Shown one piece after another: positions 36,092 through 45,544 of a stretch of DNA of 59,291 nucleotides. The position numbers were made by a program, and so were the translations under genes. Source of the DNA: Micrococcaceae bacterium (GTDB lineage: Bacteria; Actinomycetota; Actinomycetes; Actinomycetales; Micrococcaceae); NCBI GenBank assembly GCA_013393415.1, contig JABXHI010000043.1, forward strand, positions 1 through 59,291, written 5' to 3'. Position 1 is the stretch's first letter. Every line of letters starts with the position of its first letter. Below the pieces are notes generated by a model, which made no database searches, was not told the origin of the DNA, and saw only the letters and a list, made by a program, of their open reading frames with translations.

Positions 36092-36705
36092 TTGCGCAGC
36101 GCACCTGCCAGGTGTGGTGCGAGTGCGCGGAAAGCCTTGCCACGGTGTGAGATCTCGTTTTTCGTCTCCGCATCGAGTTCAGCCGCAGTTTTGCCAAGGT
36201 CTGGAATCTCAACAATCGGGTCATAGCCAAAGCCGTTGTCACCACGTGGCGCAAAGGTGAGGTCACCGGCGAGTTCACCGAATTCTACGTGTCGCGTTTC
36301 ACCGTCGGGTGTGGCAAATGCTGCCGCACAAATAAACGCTGCGCCTCGATGGGGCGCATCAATGTCTGACAACTGTGCCAGCAGCAACTCAAGGTTGGCC
36401 TGGTCATCCCCGTGTGTACCGCTCCAACGGGCCGAGAAAATCCCGGGTGCACCGTGGAGGACATCGACCGCCAAGCCCGAATCATCGGCCACGGCGATCA
36501 GGCCGGTCGCCTGGGCGGTGAGCGTGGCCTTTTTTAACGCATTGGCTTCAAAAGTCACACCGTCTTCGACGACATCTGGAGCATCCACCGATGCCGAGTC
36601 CACGACCTGTTCCGGCGACAACGACGGCATAGCTTCAGCCAAGATGGCGCGCAATTCAGCCAGTTTGCCCTGATTCGTGGAGGCTAATACCACAACGGGA
36701 TCCAC
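36088..36705 (-). CDS. rdgB: RdgB/HAM1 non-canonical purine NTP pyrophosphatase
   Basis: A 205-residue cytosolic enzyme that hydrolyses dITP, ITP and XTP to monophosphates, keeping damaged purines out of nucleic acids. LASTNQGKLAELRAIL is the nucleotide-binding N-terminus, ADDSGLAVD the metal motif and GDNGFGYDPI the conserved C-terminal motif. GTG start with AGGAGT five bases before. It lies nine bases after rph, as in mycobacteria (Rv1340-Rv1341). Confidence 0.95.
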   Translation of the reverse strand: MDPVVVLASTNQGKLAELRAILAEAMPSLSPEQVVDSASVDAPDVVEDGVTFEANALKKATLTAQATGLIAVADDSGLAVDVLHGAPGIFSARWSGTHGDDQANLELLLAQLSDIDAPHRGAAFICAAAFATPDGETRHVEFGELAGDLTFAPRGDNGFGYDPIVEIPDLGKTAAELDAETKNEISHRGKAFRALAPHLAGALRK

Positions 36706-36714
36706 GTGTTACTC

Positions 36715-37452
36715 CTACTCGGTTGCTGCGGTGAGTGCGGCCTGTTGGATGTCGGTTAGCTGCGCGGTCCCTGCCACGGCCAAATCCAGCAGTGCATCCA
36801 GTTCGGCACGGTTGAACGGTTGTTCTTCTGCGGTGCCTTGAATTTCGATGAAGTCGCCCTCGCCGGTGGTGACCACGTTCATGTCCGTCTCGGCGCGCAC
36901 ATCTTCTTCATAGGGCAGATCCAGCATCGCCGTGCCGTCAATAATGCCCACCGACACAGCGGCAACCGAACCCGTCAGCGGTTTTGCACTCGAGCGGATA
37001 ATGCGTTGACCGCGTGCCCATTCGATGGCTTGGGCCAGCGCAACCCAGGCGCCGGTAATGGCGGCCGTGCGAGTGCCACCGTCGGCCTGGATGACGTCAC
37101 AGTCAATCACGATGGTGTTCTCGCCCAGCGCTTTGGTGTCGACGACGGCACGCAGGGCCCGTCCGACGAGTCGGGAGATTTCTTGCGTCCGGCCCGACAC
37201 CTTGCCACGCACGGATTCGCGTGAGCTACGTTCACCGGTGGCGCGGGGCAACATCGCATACTCGGCGGTCACCCAGCCACGATTTTTGCCCTTCAACCAG
37301 CGCGGCACACCTTCGGTAAAGCTGGCGGTGCACAGGACTTTGGTGTTGCCAAACGAGACCACCGCGGATCCTTCAGCGTGGGCAGACCACCCGGTCTCAA
37401 TGGTCACGTTCCGCAGTTGGTCGACGGATCGGTTATCGGCACGAGTACTCAA
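36715..37452 (-). CDS. rph: Ribonuclease PH
   Basis: A 245-residue phosphorolytic 3'-5' exoribonuclease that trims tRNA 3' ends. [34 protein letters not shown]-like [17 protein letters not shown] and [19 protein letters not shown] are invariant family blocks. It starts with TTG six bases after AGAGGAGC. It sits between the Rv1339-type hydrolase and rdgB, eleven and nine bases away. Confidence 0.96.
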   Translation of the reverse strand: MSTRADNRSVDQLRNVTIETGWSAHAEGSAVVSFGNTKVLCTASFTEGVPRWLKGKNRGWVTAEYAMLPRATGERSSRESVRGKVSGRTQEISRLVGRALRAVVDTKALGENTIVIDCDVIQADGGTRTAAITGAWVALAQAIEWARGQRIIRSSAKPLTGSVAAVSVGIIDGTAMLDLPYEEDVRAETDMNVVTTGEGDFIEIQGTAEEQPFNRAELDALLDLAVAGTAQLTDIQQAALTAATE

Positions 37453-37463
37453 ATATGCTCCTC

Positions 37464-38273
37464 TTAGACGGTGTACGTTACACCGGATACGGCGACGGCC
37501 AGTTGACCATCATAGGTGGTACGGGCTTCCTGTGCGGTCACCAGCGGGTCGTTCCAGACTGGAATGTGAGTCAGTAAGAGGCGACCGACGTCGGCTTGTG
37601 CTGCCATGGCACCCGCCCGTTTGCCGGTCAGGTGCACGCCGTCGACTTCATCATCACGGCCCTCATGGAATGCCGCCTCACACAAAAACAAATCGGCGCC
37701 GGTGGCCGCTTCAACAAGCCCTGGATCAGTGTCGGTGTCGCCCGAATAGGTCAACACCGAGGTGTGCTCGCCATCGGCGGTGGTTTCTGTGGTCTCGACA
37801 CGCAGCGCATAGGCTTCTTCGATGGGGTGGCGTACCGGATAGGGGGTGACTTTAAAGGGGCCAATCTCAACGGGTTCGCGCACCTGCCAGTCGATAAATT
37901 CGAAATCGGGGTGCATCCCGGGATCCGTGTCCATACCGTAGGCAATCGCACTGCGATCGGCGGTCGCGGCGGGGCCATAGACCGGTATCCGTCCGGCGTC
38001 CCAGCCGTTGGGGTTCCAACGCACTACGACGTGCAGGCCCAACAGGTCCATGAAGTGATCCGGGTGGAGGTGTGACAGCAGGATGGCATCAATGTCTTCG
38101 AGTGCAACATAACGCTGCAGGGTACCCAGGGCCCCGTTGCCGAGGTCAAGCAGTATGCGCCAGGTTTTCGGGTCACCGTGCTCGTCCACCCCATTGGCCG
38201 ACACCAGGTAGCACGAGGCGGGCGATCCGGGGCCGGGAAATGAGCCTGATGCCCCAATAATGGTGAGCTGCAT
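37464..38273 (-). CDS. MBL-fold phosphodiesterase, RNase Z-like (Rv1339 type)
   Basis: A 269-residue metallo-beta-lactamase-fold enzyme. HLHPDH (His68, His70, Asp72, His73) and [20 protein letters not shown] are the dinuclear metal motifs; [22 protein letters not shown] is the typical N-terminus. In M. tuberculosis the gene in this exact place, Rv1339, has been reported as a cyclic nucleotide phosphodiesterase, so a role in cAMP control is plausible, as is a nuclease role. It lies between murI and rph. Confidence 0.88.
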   Translation of the reverse strand: MQLTIIGASGSFPGPGSPASCYLVSANGVDEHGDPKTWRILLDLGNGALGTLQRYVALEDIDAILLSHLHPDHFMDLLGLHVVVRWNPNGWDAGRIPVYGPAATADRSAIAYGMDTDPGMHPDFEFIDWQVREPVEIGPFKVTPYPVRHPIEEAYALRVETTETTADGEHTSVLTYSGDTDTDPGLVEAATGADLFLCEAAFHEGRDDEVDGVHLTGKRAGAMAAQADVGRLLLTHIPVWNDPLVTAQEARTTYDGQLAVAVSGVTYTV

Positions 38274-38307
38274 ATCCTCGATTCCTTTGACCTAGAGTGC
38301 CAACGGT

Positions 38308-39201
38308 TTAGTTGCCGCTGGCGTCGATTACCGACAGTGTACCCGTCGGAAATTGCTCGGCGACCGTGCGAATCTGGGTTACGCCGCCGACTTCTGGCCC
38401 GAGAAAACGCTGCGCCAACTGCGCGAAACTGCCCGGGTCCCCGGTCGACATGAACTTGTGTCGCGAGCTGGCAGGCGGTGTTTCGCCCGTGGCACCGGCC
38501 GGATTTTCCAGCCCGTGACGCACCAGTTCACGATACACCGCACGCGCCGTCGACTCCGATGACGTGACTAAGTTCACGCTCTCACCCATCACGTAGCTGA
38601 TGACACCGGCCAACAGCGGGTAGTGGGTACAGCCCAGAATCAGCGTGTCGACATCTGCTGTCTTGAAGGGTTGCAAGTATTGTTCGGCCAGCGCAAGCAG
38701 TTCGTCTCCGGTGGTAATGCCACGTTCGACGTATTCCACGAAGCGCGGGGCAGCCGACGAGGTGATCTGCAGTTGAGGGGCGGCAGCAAACATGTCTTCG
38801 TAAGCGCCCGAGGAGACGGTGGCCTCGGTGCCGATGACGCCGACCCTTCCGTTTTGCGTCGAGGTCACCGCTCGTTGTACAGCGGGCTGGATGACTTCGA
38901 CCACCGGGATGCCGTAGGCCTTGGTGTAGCGCTCCCGGGCATCGCGTAGGACAGCTGCGGTCGCCGAGTTACACGCGATCACCAGCAACTTGACCCCGGC
39001 ATCAACGAGTTCATCCATCACGGTCAGCGCCAGTCGACGCACCTGTGCAATGGGCTTGGGGCCGTAGGGCGCGTTTTCTGTGTCACCGACGTAGACGATG
39101 TCTTCGTCTGGTAGCTGGTCGATGACCGCACGGGCGACGGTGAGTCCACCGACTCCGGAGTCGAAAATGCCGATGGGCGCTCGAGGGGTTGGGGTGGTCA
39201 C
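38308..39201 (-). CDS. murI: Glutamate racemase
   Basis: A 297-residue enzyme that makes D-glutamate for peptidoglycan. The two catalytic cysteines are in ACNSATA (Cys77) and GCTHYPLL (near residue 190); [13 protein letters not shown] and [11 protein letters not shown] are invariant. It starts with GTG in a four-base overlap with the DUF2017 gene. Its place between DUF2017 and the Rv1339-type hydrolase is conserved in actinobacteria. Confidence 0.96.
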   Translation of the reverse strand: MTTPTPRAPIGIFDSGVGGLTVARAVIDQLPDEDIVYVGDTENAPYGPKPIAQVRRLALTVMDELVDAGVKLLVIACNSATAAVLRDARERYTKAYGIPVVEVIQPAVQRAVTSTQNGRVGVIGTEATVSSGAYEDMFAAAPQLQITSSAAPRFVEYVERGITTGDELLALAEQYLQPFKTADVDTLILGCTHYPLLAGVISYVMGESVNLVTSSESTARAVYRELVRHGLENPAGATGETPPASSRHKFMSTGDPGSFAQLAQRFLGPEVGGVTQIRTVAEQFPTGTLSVIDASGN

Positions 39202-39887
39202 GATAGATCTCCGATCAACGCCTGCATCAAGGTTTCTTGGAGCCAGGAGACGAAGTTATACAATAGGGCCATGTAGCGTTCAACGTCGGTAGCCTGGTCG
39301 ACCGAGTCGATTTTGTGTACGCGTTCGGCATCTTCTTCGTGTTCAATATTCAGCCGCGAGGACAGAACTAAGCGCACTTGATTCAACGCCCGCCCAAACG
39401 CTTCAGCCTCGCGCTCGTTCAACATCAACGACGGGCTCTGCAAGAGGGCATAAGACCGCTGCAGATCGGCAATCTTGTCTTGGCGAATATTGTCTTGAGC
39501 CAGATCACGGAACTGCGCTGAGCCTGCATCGGCGTCCTCACCTGACCGGGCTTCGGGGAGCAACCGCTGGACCGCAGGATCCGTAAGATCCACCTGCACA
39601 TTATCCTCGGTCAACGAGCCCACCAAATCCCAGAATGCGGCGTCGGTGGGTGAACCTGTCTCAGCACTGTCTTCGGTCGTCGGAGTCTGAGGTAGATGCG
39701 CGGTATCTCGGGCTGGCCGGAACCGGTCCATAAACTTCGGCTTGTCCTCGGCGAGGGGCTCATCGGCAGGACTGACCCCGCCCAGCAGTGTCAAGACATC
39801 CGAGAACAGCGACCGAAGAATCTGACGTTCGGGCTTTTCTAGATACGCGGAGTAGCCGCGCAGAGTGGATTTAAACGCTAAAGCCAT
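39198..39887 (-). CDS. DUF2017 protein
   Basis: A 229-residue protein of DUF2017 (PF09438), found next to clpS across actinobacteria. [27 protein letters not shown] marks the N-terminus (given here as a short region, residues 9-35), and [21 protein letters not shown] the central helix. It has no catalytic motif or membrane segment that I can see. Constant association with ClpS suggests a link to proteolysis, but function is unknown. Confidence 0.9.
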   Translation of the reverse strand: MALAFKSTLRGYSAYLEKPERQILRSLFSDVLTLLGGVSPADEPLAEDKPKFMDRFRPARDTAHLPQTPTTEDSAETGSPTDAAFWDLVGSLTEDNVQVDLTDPAVQRLLPEARSGEDADAGSAQFRDLAQDNIRQDKIADLQRSYALLQSPSLMLNEREAEAFGRALNQVRLVLSSRLNIEHEEDAERVHKIDSVDQATDVERYMALLYNFVSWLQETLMQALIGDLS

Positions 39888-39907
39888 TGTGTTGTGTGTC
39901 GTGTCCT

Positions 39908-40204
39908 TTACTGATTTTGTTCATACGTTGCCCACAGACCAAACCCGTGCAGCGCTGCCACATGCCGTTCGGCTTCTTCTTTGGATCCATTGGCCACCAC
40001 CGCTTTGCCTTCGTGGTGGACCTGCAGCATCAACTTATGCGCAATCGACGATGAGAACCCAAAATAGGAACGAAAAACGTAGGTGACATAACTCATCAGA
40101 TTCACGGGATCATTCCAAACGATGACCTTCCATGGTTCCCCGACGGCGGTGAGCTCATCGACGACAATATCTGGTTCAACATCTACTGCGCACGTAATGG
40201 ACAT
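39908..40204 (-). CDS. clpS: ATP-dependent Clp protease adaptor ClpS
   Basis: A 98-residue adaptor that delivers N-degron substrates to ClpA/Clp[19 protein letters not shown] contains the NDxxN substrate-pocket residues, and [20 protein letters not shown] completes the core. A longer frame starts at 40222, but ATG at 40204 fits homologue length. First gene of the block leading to DUF2017 and murI; it is divergent from pncB, as in M. tuberculosis. Confidence 0.94.
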   Translation of the reverse strand: MSITCAVDVEPDIVVDELTAVGEPWKVIVWNDPVNLMSYVTYVFRSYFGFSSSIAHKLMLQVHHEGKAVVANGSKEEAERHVAALHGFGLWATYEQNQ

Positions 40205-40296
40205 GCACCATATTCTAGGCAAGAACCAACCCGCGTGTGCGCCACATGGCCACGAGCACGGCCAAAATGTGTCAATGGCACGCAGAAAGGGTTAGT

Positions 40297-41628
40297 GTGG
40301 GACGCGTGAGTAACACACCACGTGGCGTGAGCCCAACCTCGTTTTTCACCGACCATTACGAACTGACCATGGTTGATGCGGCCCGCAAAGCCGGTACCGC
40401 CGATCGCAAAGCGGTCTTTGAACTCTTCGCACGAAGACTCCCCGCAGGACGAAGATACGGCGTCAGTGCAGGTCAAGGACGTTTCCTTGAAGGTCTCGCA
40501 GAGTTTCGTTTTGATGATGAACACCTCGGATTCTTATCCGATCATCACGTGGTCTCTGACGATATGTTGAACTGGCTGGCAGAGTACTCGTTTTCTGGCG
40601 ATATTTATGCCTATGCCGAAGGTGAACCATACTTTCCAAATTCACCGATCATGCAGGTCGAAGCGACCTTCGCTGAAGCCGTCATTTTGGAAACCTACGT
40701 GTTATCCGTGCACAACTATGACACCGCGGTCGCCTCGGCCGCATCACGCATGACCATGGCTGCAGGTGGCCGCCCCTGTATTGAGATGGGGTCGCGTCGT
40801 GCGCATGAGGAATCCGCTGTCGCCGCCGCTCGCGCCTCAGCCATCGCCGGGTTCGCGTCGACTTCGAATCTGGCCGCCGGATTTCGTTACGGACTTGCCA
40901 CCGCGGGCACGGCAGCACATTCATTTACTCTGCTCCATGACACTGAGCGGTCCGCTTTTGAAGCGCAAGTGGATGCCATGGGACGCGAGACGTCATTGTT
41001 GATCGATACCTATGACATTGCCTCTGGTGTTCGCAACGCAGTGGAAGTCGCAGGACCGACGTTGACGAACGTCCGAATCGACTCCGGCGACCTGTTAGAA
41101 GAAGCACATCATGTTCGGCGTCTATTGGATGATTTGGGCAATACCAACACTGGTATAGTGGTCACTTCGGATTTGGACGAATACGCCATTGCTGGGTTAC
41201 GATCTGCTCCGGTAGACTCCTACGGCGTCGGTACCCAACTGGTGACCGGCTCCGGTGCGCCCACCGCTTCACTGGTCTATAAAATGACCACTCGAGAAGA
41301 CCACCACGGCAACTGGGTAGACGTTGCAAAACGTGCCCAAGGCAAAGCCAGCCGTGGCGGACGCAAATATGCTGCCCGACGCATGGACAACGGCGTTGCC
41401 ACCGCTGAGGTGGTGACCACTGGTCAAGCACCAGACTGGGACACCAACCACCGGCCATTGTTGGTCAAAATGGTCGATGGCGGCGAAATCAATACACAAT
41501 ACACTGGTTCAACCGCGGTAGAAGACGCTGCGGCACACCACGAACAGGCCGTTGCCGAGCTCCCAAGCGCCGCTCGTCGACTGCAAGATGGTGAACCCGC
41601 CATTGCCACGGTATTTGAACTACAATAA
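40297..41628 (+). CDS. pncB: Nicotinate phosphoribosyltransferase
   Basis: A 443-residue enzyme that converts nicotinate and PRPP to nicotinate mononucleotide in NAD salvage. FFTDHYELTMVDAARKAGTA, FARRLPAGRRYGVSAGQGR, EMGSRRAHEESAVAAARAS and RIDSGDL are characteristic, as is the C-terminal GSGAPTASLVYKM. GTG at 40297 has AGAAAGGG five bases upstream; GTG at 40306 is the alternative. It is followed by pncA after 54 bases, giving a nicotinamide-to-NaMN pathway. Confidence 0.95.
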   Translation: MGRVSNTPRGVSPTSFFTDHYELTMVDAARKAGTADRKAVFELFARRLPAGRRYGVSAGQGRFLEGLAEFRFDDEHLGFLSDHHVVSDDMLNWLAEYSFSGDIYAYAEGEPYFPNSPIMQVEATFAEAVILETYVLSVHNYDTAVASAASRMTMAAGGRPCIEMGSRRAHEESAVAAARASAIAGFASTSNLAAGFRYGLATAGTAAHSFTLLHDTERSAFEAQVDAMGRETSLLIDTYDIASGVRNAVEVAGPTLTNVRIDSGDLLEEAHHVRRLLDDLGNTNTGIVVTSDLDEYAIAGLRSAPVDSYGVGTQLVTGSGAPTASLVYKMTTREDHHGNWVDVAKRAQGKASRGGRKYAARRMDNGVATAEVVTTGQAPDWDTNHRPLLVKMVDGGEINTQYTGSTAVEDAAAHHEQAVAELPSAARRLQDGEPAIATVFELQ

Positions 41629-41682
41629 GCTTCCCGGCCACCCATACCGGATTCGACTCTCCAACACAAAGGATTAGACACC

Positions 41683-42348
41683 ATGCACGCGCTGATCATC
41701 GTGGATATCCAACAGGACTTTTGCGAAGGCGGCACACTGGCCGTAGAAGGCGGAGCACAAACCGCTGCATTGGTCACCGAATATATCAACCAGTGTGGAC
41801 ATAAATTTGATGTCATTGCGACCACACGTGACTGGCATATTGATCCGGGCCCGCATTTTTCGCAGACCCCGGATTTTGAGAACACCTGGCCGGTACACTG
41901 TGTGGCCGGCACACAAGGCGCCGAGTTGCACGAGGATCTCGACACCGAATCTGTTGACGCCGAATTCCTCAAAGGGCAATACAATGACGGCTACTCGGGC
42001 TTCGACGCTGTACTTGGCGAACCGGACATGATTCGCAGTCAAGACGGTATGGCCGGCCCCTACGGGGCCACTGCCGCTGCCGCCGCAGCCAGCGATGACA
42101 ATGCCATCACCCTGGACGATTGGCTCCGGGAACATGACGTCGAACAGATCACTATCGTCGGGTTGGCCACCGACCACTGCGTCCGTGCTACCGCCGTCGA
42201 TGCCTGCGACGCCGGCTACGAAGTCAAAGTTGTCACCAATCTCACCGCGGGCGTCTCCGAAGCAACCATCGATGCCGGCCTCGATGAAATGGAAGACGTC
42301 GGCGTGATGCTCTCCGATTGGCCAGGCGCTAAAACGTTCACCCGCTAG
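41683..42348 (+). CDS. pncA: Nicotinamidase
   Basis: A 221-residue amidase that converts nicotinamide to nicotinate. The catalytic triad is Asp8 (VDIQQDF), Lys97 (FLKGQY) and Cys166 (DHCVRAT); the metal site is Asp50, His52 and His58 (DWHIDPGPHFS). It feeds the product of nicotinamide recycling to PncB, encoded directly upstream. A strong terminator follows 22 bases after the stop. Enzymes of this type also activate pyrazinamide. Confidence 0.95.
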   Translation: MHALIIVDIQQDFCEGGTLAVEGGAQTAALVTEYINQCGHKFDVIATTRDWHIDPGPHFSQTPDFENTWPVHCVAGTQGAELHEDLDTESVDAEFLKGQYNDGYSGFDAVLGEPDMIRSQDGMAGPYGATAAAAAASDDNAITLDDWLREHDVEQITIVGLATDHCVRATAVDACDAGYEVKVVTNLTAGVSEATIDAGLDEMEDVGVMLSDWPGAKTFTR

Positions 42349-42370
42349 GACATATCCTTTACTATTCTCG

Positions 42371-42405
42371 AAGTGCCGGTGGATGACACTCCACCGGCAC
42401 TTTTT
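42371..42405 (+). terminator. Rho-independent terminator of pncB-pncA
   Basis: A perfect 13-bp stem (AAGTGCCGGTGGA / TCCACCGGCACTT) with a six-base loop runs into a T-tract. It ends the NAD salvage operon. Confidence 0.95.
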
Positions 42406-42428
42406 ATGAACACGAAAGAAGACTCACC

Positions 42429-43035
42429 ATTTCACCTACACCCCGGGACCCAGCCGACTACACCGCAGCGGATCTCAATGACCAGAACCTCGATGACGCG
42501 ACACTGCAGCATATTGCAGCCTCACGGCCTGACCTCTGGTCCGCCATTTTGCATCATCCCAATACGTCCCCCGAGCTGGCAGACCAGATCCGACAGCGCA
42601 TGCAACAGTCCAACCCACCTGGCGGGTATCAGCCTCAATATGCCGGCGGAGACCCCTACCGGGGCCAGCCGGTGTATGGAATGCATCAACCACCAGTGGA
42701 TGCGGCAACGGAAAAAACCATGGGCATTATCATGCCGGTCCTGGCAATCTTTTTTTGGATTTCTCCCACCGTTAATTATCTGGCTAATTTACCGGGAACG
42801 CAGTGCGTTGCTCGACGCACAAGGTCGCTACGCGCTCAACTGGACATTCAGCTTTCTCATCTACGCGATCGTGGCGTGGGTGCTGACCTTCGTACTGATC
42901 GGTTTCTTGATGTACTTCGCGCTGATCATCATCAATCTTGTCGTGTGCATTATTGCTGCCGTCAAAGCCAATGAACGTATCGCGTGGCAGTATCCGTTGG
43001 CCATCCCCTTCTTCAAGGTCGAAGCACCACGCTAA
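42429..43035 (+). pseudogene. DUF4870-type membrane protein, frameshifted in a T run
   Basis: The first frame encodes an acidic N-terminus (DPADYTAADLNDQNLDDATL), then RPDLWSAILHHPNTSPELADQI, which resembles the variant leucine-rich repeat of actinobacterial proteins, and a Pro/Gln/Tyr-rich linker up to MPVLAIFF. A run of seven T (42750-42756) then breaks the frame. With six T the reading continues as GFLPPLIIWLIYRERS and two further hydrophobic segments (LIYAIVAWVLTFVLIGFLMY), the DUF4870/Tic20-like fold. The apparent initiation codon is ATT; no ATG, GTG or TTG lies in frame before the conserved part. A run-length error is the simplest explanation. Confidence 0.7.
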
Positions 43036-43046
43036 AGCTAGACTGT

Positions 43047-43271
43047 TTGCATGAAACTGACCCGCCAAAACCCCAGCCGCCCACAGCGACGTGGTGGCTG
43101 ATCAGCATTGCGATAGCGCTGACCATTTCAGCCCAAGTTGTCGAGTTGAGTAGGCAAACAAGTCCAGTAGACATGGCAGCTTCTTTGGCCATTACGATCG
43201 GCAGTAGTCTCATTCTGATCTACGCGATCTATAGGCTCATCAGGACTGCCAAACACAATGACAAGCCATAA
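43047..43271 (+). CDS. Small two-helix membrane protein (hypothetical)
   Basis: A 74-residue frame beginning at TTG with a Pro-rich start (ETDPPKPQPP) and two hydrophobic segments (WWLISIAIALTISAQVV and AASLAITIGSSLILIYAIY) before a basic tail. No known family is recognised. It follows the DUF4870 gene by 11 bases and ends two bases from the convergent helicase gene. No good ribosome-binding site is visible; the start is uncertain. Confidence 0.4.
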   Translation: MHETDPPKPQPPTATWWLISIAIALTISAQVVELSRQTSPVDMAASLAITIGSSLILIYAIYRLIRTAKHNDKP

Positions 43272-43273
43272 CG

Positions 43274-45040
43274 CTACTTCCGACCAACGAACCAACCCTG
43301 CAGTGTTTCTAAGCGCATTTCAATTTGTTCTTTGGTCGCCTGCGCTACGGCAGGACCACCCGAGACTTCCCGCAGTTTATTGTGAATAACCCCGTGCGGT
43401 GTGCCGGACCGTGTCGACCATGCTGCCACCGATGAGGATAGTTTTTTGCGGAGTTCTTTCATCTGCCGGTGGTCAACCACGTCTGCCTGGGGCTTGGGTG
43501 CTGGCTGACGTTTGAGCTGTTCGCTCTGGCGTTGCTTGAGTAACGTCGACACCTGATCGGCATCCAACAGCCCTGGGATGCCCAAAAAGTCGAGCTCCTC
43601 TGCTGAACCAATCGCTCCCCCGGTGCCGAACTCGCCGCCGTCGAAGAGCACCTTATCGAATGATGCCTGAGACTCCAGTGCCTGGAATTTTGCACCCGTG
43701 AGTTCGGAAGACGCTGATTCTTCCTGGTTGGCTTCGCGCATGAGATCTTCTTCAGGCGCATCTTCTAAGTCCTCGACCGACACTCCGGTGTCGAGTTCTA
43801 GCGCGTGATCGCGCTCCTCTTCCATGTCGTTGGCCAGCTCCATGAGCTTTGGCACCGATGGTAAGAACACCGATGCGGTTTCGCCCCGTTTACGCGACCG
43901 TACAAAACGGCCAACAGCCTGTGCGAAAAACATGGGTGTCGAGGTTGATGTAGCGTACACACCGACACAGAGTCGTGGCACGTCAACACCTTCAGAGACC
44001 ATGCGCACAGCGACCATCCAGCGTTGGTCTCCTTCGGCAAAGGCTTCAATTTTTGCAGAAGCGCTCGGGTCATCCGAGAGCACCGTGGTAACTGTTTCAC
44101 CCGAGACTTTCTCGAGCCGGTCGGCATACGCCCGGGCGTCCTCGTGGTCGGTGGCGATCACCAGGCCACCGGCATCCGGCACATTACGACGAACTTCTGT
44201 CAGCCGCCGGTCAGCAGCTTGAAGTACCGACGGGATCCATTCGCCCTTCGGGTTCAGCGCGGTGCGCCAAGCGCTGGCAGCCATATCCTTGGTGGCGGCT
44301 TCACCCAGCTGTGCTTCCATGACTTCTCCCGTAGAAGTCTGCCACCGCATCTGCCCCGAATAGGCCATGAAAATCACCGGGCGCACGACATAGTCACGAA
44401 GGGCAGGTCCGTAGCCGTAAGTGTAATCAGCTTTCGAACGCAATACGCCAGTGCCATCGTCCACGTAATCGACGAATGGGATTTGAGCGTCGTCAGAACG
44501 GAAGGGTGTACCGGTCAATGACAAGCGCCGTTCTGCCGGTTCGAACGCCTCACGAATGGCTTCACCCCAGGACAGCGCATCACCGCCGTGGTGAACTTCG
44601 TCGAGAATGACCAGGGTTTTCGCTGCCTCGGTGCGATTGCGATGCAAAATAGGTTTGGACGCGACCTGCGCATAGGTGAGGGCAACGCCCATATATTCCG
44701 AACCGTGACGGCCATCCGCGTTTTTAAAGTTCGGATCGATCGCTAACCCGATGCGTGCAGCAGAATCAGCCCACTGACTCTTGAGGTGTTCTGTAGGAGC
44801 CACCACGGTCACGCGAGTAATGGCGCCAGACTCATGAAGCATCTTGGCCACACGCAGCGCAAAGGTGGTTTTACCAGCGCCGGGGGTGGCCACAGTCAAG
44901 AAGTCTTTGCGCGGTTGGGCGAAGTAGAGTTCAAGGGCTTCTTGCTGCCATTGACGAAGTTTCGGTGCGGTCCCCCAGGCGGCCCGTTCGGGCAGTGCAG
45001 GTGGGAGATCTTCTCCGATTTGAAACAGCGCATCACTCAT
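43274..45040 (-). CDS. DEAD/DEAH-box superfamily 2 helicase
   Basis: A 588-residue helicase of the SSL2/type III restriction res-subunit group. Motif Q/I: LRQWQQEALELYF then TPGAGKTT near residue 53; motif II DEVH (ILDEVHHGG), motif III LSLTGTPFRS, motif VI QAVGRFVRSRKRGE. The C-terminal 170 residues are acidic and then Lys/Gln-rich with no known domain. It is a stand-alone protein with no restriction or methylase partner. This helicase is commonly encoded next to DUF3039 in actinobacteria, as here. Confidence 0.9.
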   Translation of the reverse strand: MSDALFQIGEDLPPALPERAAWGTAPKLRQWQQEALELYFAQPRKDFLTVATPGAGKTTFALRVAKMLHESGAITRVTVVAPTEHLKSQWADSAARIGLAIDPNFKNADGRHGSEYMGVALTYAQVASKPILHRNRTEAAKTLVILDEVHHGGDALSWGEAIREAFEPAERRLSLTGTPFRSDDAQIPFVDYVDDGTGVLRSKADYTYGYGPALRDYVVRPVIFMAYSGQMRWQTSTGEVMEAQLGEAATKDMAASAWRTALNPKGEWIPSVLQAADRRLTEVRRNVPDAGGLVIATDHEDARAYADRLEKVSGETVTTVLSDDPSASAKIEAFAEGDQRWMVAVRMVSEGVDVPRLCVGVYATSTSTPMFFAQAVGRFVRSRKRGETASVFLPSVPKLMELANDMEEERDHALELDTGVSVEDLEDAPEEDLMREANQEESASSELTGAKFQALESQASFDKVLFDGGEFGTGGAIGSAEELDFLGIPGLLDADQVSTLLKQRQSEQLKRQPAPKPQADVVDHRQMKELRKKLSSSVAAWSTRSGTPHGVIHNKLREVSGGPAVAQATKEQIEMRLETLQGWFVGRK

Positions 45041-45091
45041 CAGTGACTACACAGCCTCCTTCATGGCCAATATGTGCGGGGACGGCGAAAC

Positions 45092-45124
45092 AAATATTGA
45101 CCACCAATTTGGTGGCCAATATTT
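45092..45124. terminator. Long near-perfect palindrome between DUF3039 and helicase genes
   Basis: Two 16-base arms (AAATATTGACCACCAA / TTGGTGGCCAATATTT) flank one base; the only imperfect position forms a G-U pair in RNA. Read on the minus strand it runs into TTTGTTT, so it can end transcription after DUF3039. The one-base loop means the top pairs must open. It could instead be a protein-binding site. Confidence 0.6.
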
Positions 45125-45139
45125 CCAAAACTGTCTGGC

Positions 45140-45481
45140 TTATTTTTTGCGACCGAAACCGAAGAAGCCACGGCCTTTGCCAGAATCGGAGGAATCGCCT
45201 TCTGATTCTAGCTCGTCCCAGATCTCTTGGCAGGAGGGGCACATGGGGAACCGCTCTGGATCGCGCGATGGAACCCAGACTTTTCCGCACAGCGCAACGA
45301 CTGGCGTGCCATTAATCATGGCGTCGGTGAGCTTGTCTTTGGACACGAAGTGTTTAAACCGTTCGTGGTCGCCCGGCTCGGTGGATTGCAGCTGTTCTTC
45401 GCGCTCGAGAACGCCGGTGGAGCCACCATTGGTGTCTTCGTGCGGATCATAGTCAGTGGACGAGGCGTACACAGTATTCAT
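45140..45481 (-). CDS. DUF3039 protein
   Basis: A 113-residue protein of DUF3039 (PF11238), restricted to actinobacteria. DHERFKHFVSKDKLTDAMINGTPVVALCGKVWVPSRDP and FPMCPSCQEIWDEL hold the invariant core, given in shortened form: Cys of VALCGK and the CPSC pair look like a zinc site. Start at the second ATG, ten bases after GGAGG; the first ATG (45490) is too close to it. Function unknown. Confidence 0.9.
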   Translation of the reverse strand: MNTVYASSTDYDPHEDTNGGSTGVLEREEQLQSTEPGDHERFKHFVSKDKLTDAMINGTPVVALCGKVWVPSRDPERFPMCPSCQEIWDELESEGDSSDSGKGRGFFGFGRKK

Positions 45482-45544
45482 CGGATTCATGCCTCCATTG
45501 TAGTCGGATGCGCAAACTTGTCAGGTTCACGACAGGCTGGCACC

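Noticed and set aside
39198..41628. The clpS-murI-rph block and pncB as a novel cluster
   Set aside because: The same order, including divergent pncB, is standard in mycobacteria and other actinobacteria.
43274..45040. Helicase as part of a restriction-modification or phage defence system
   Set aside because: No methylase, specificity subunit or nuclease neighbours; DUF3039 is its usual, non-defence neighbour in actinobacteria.
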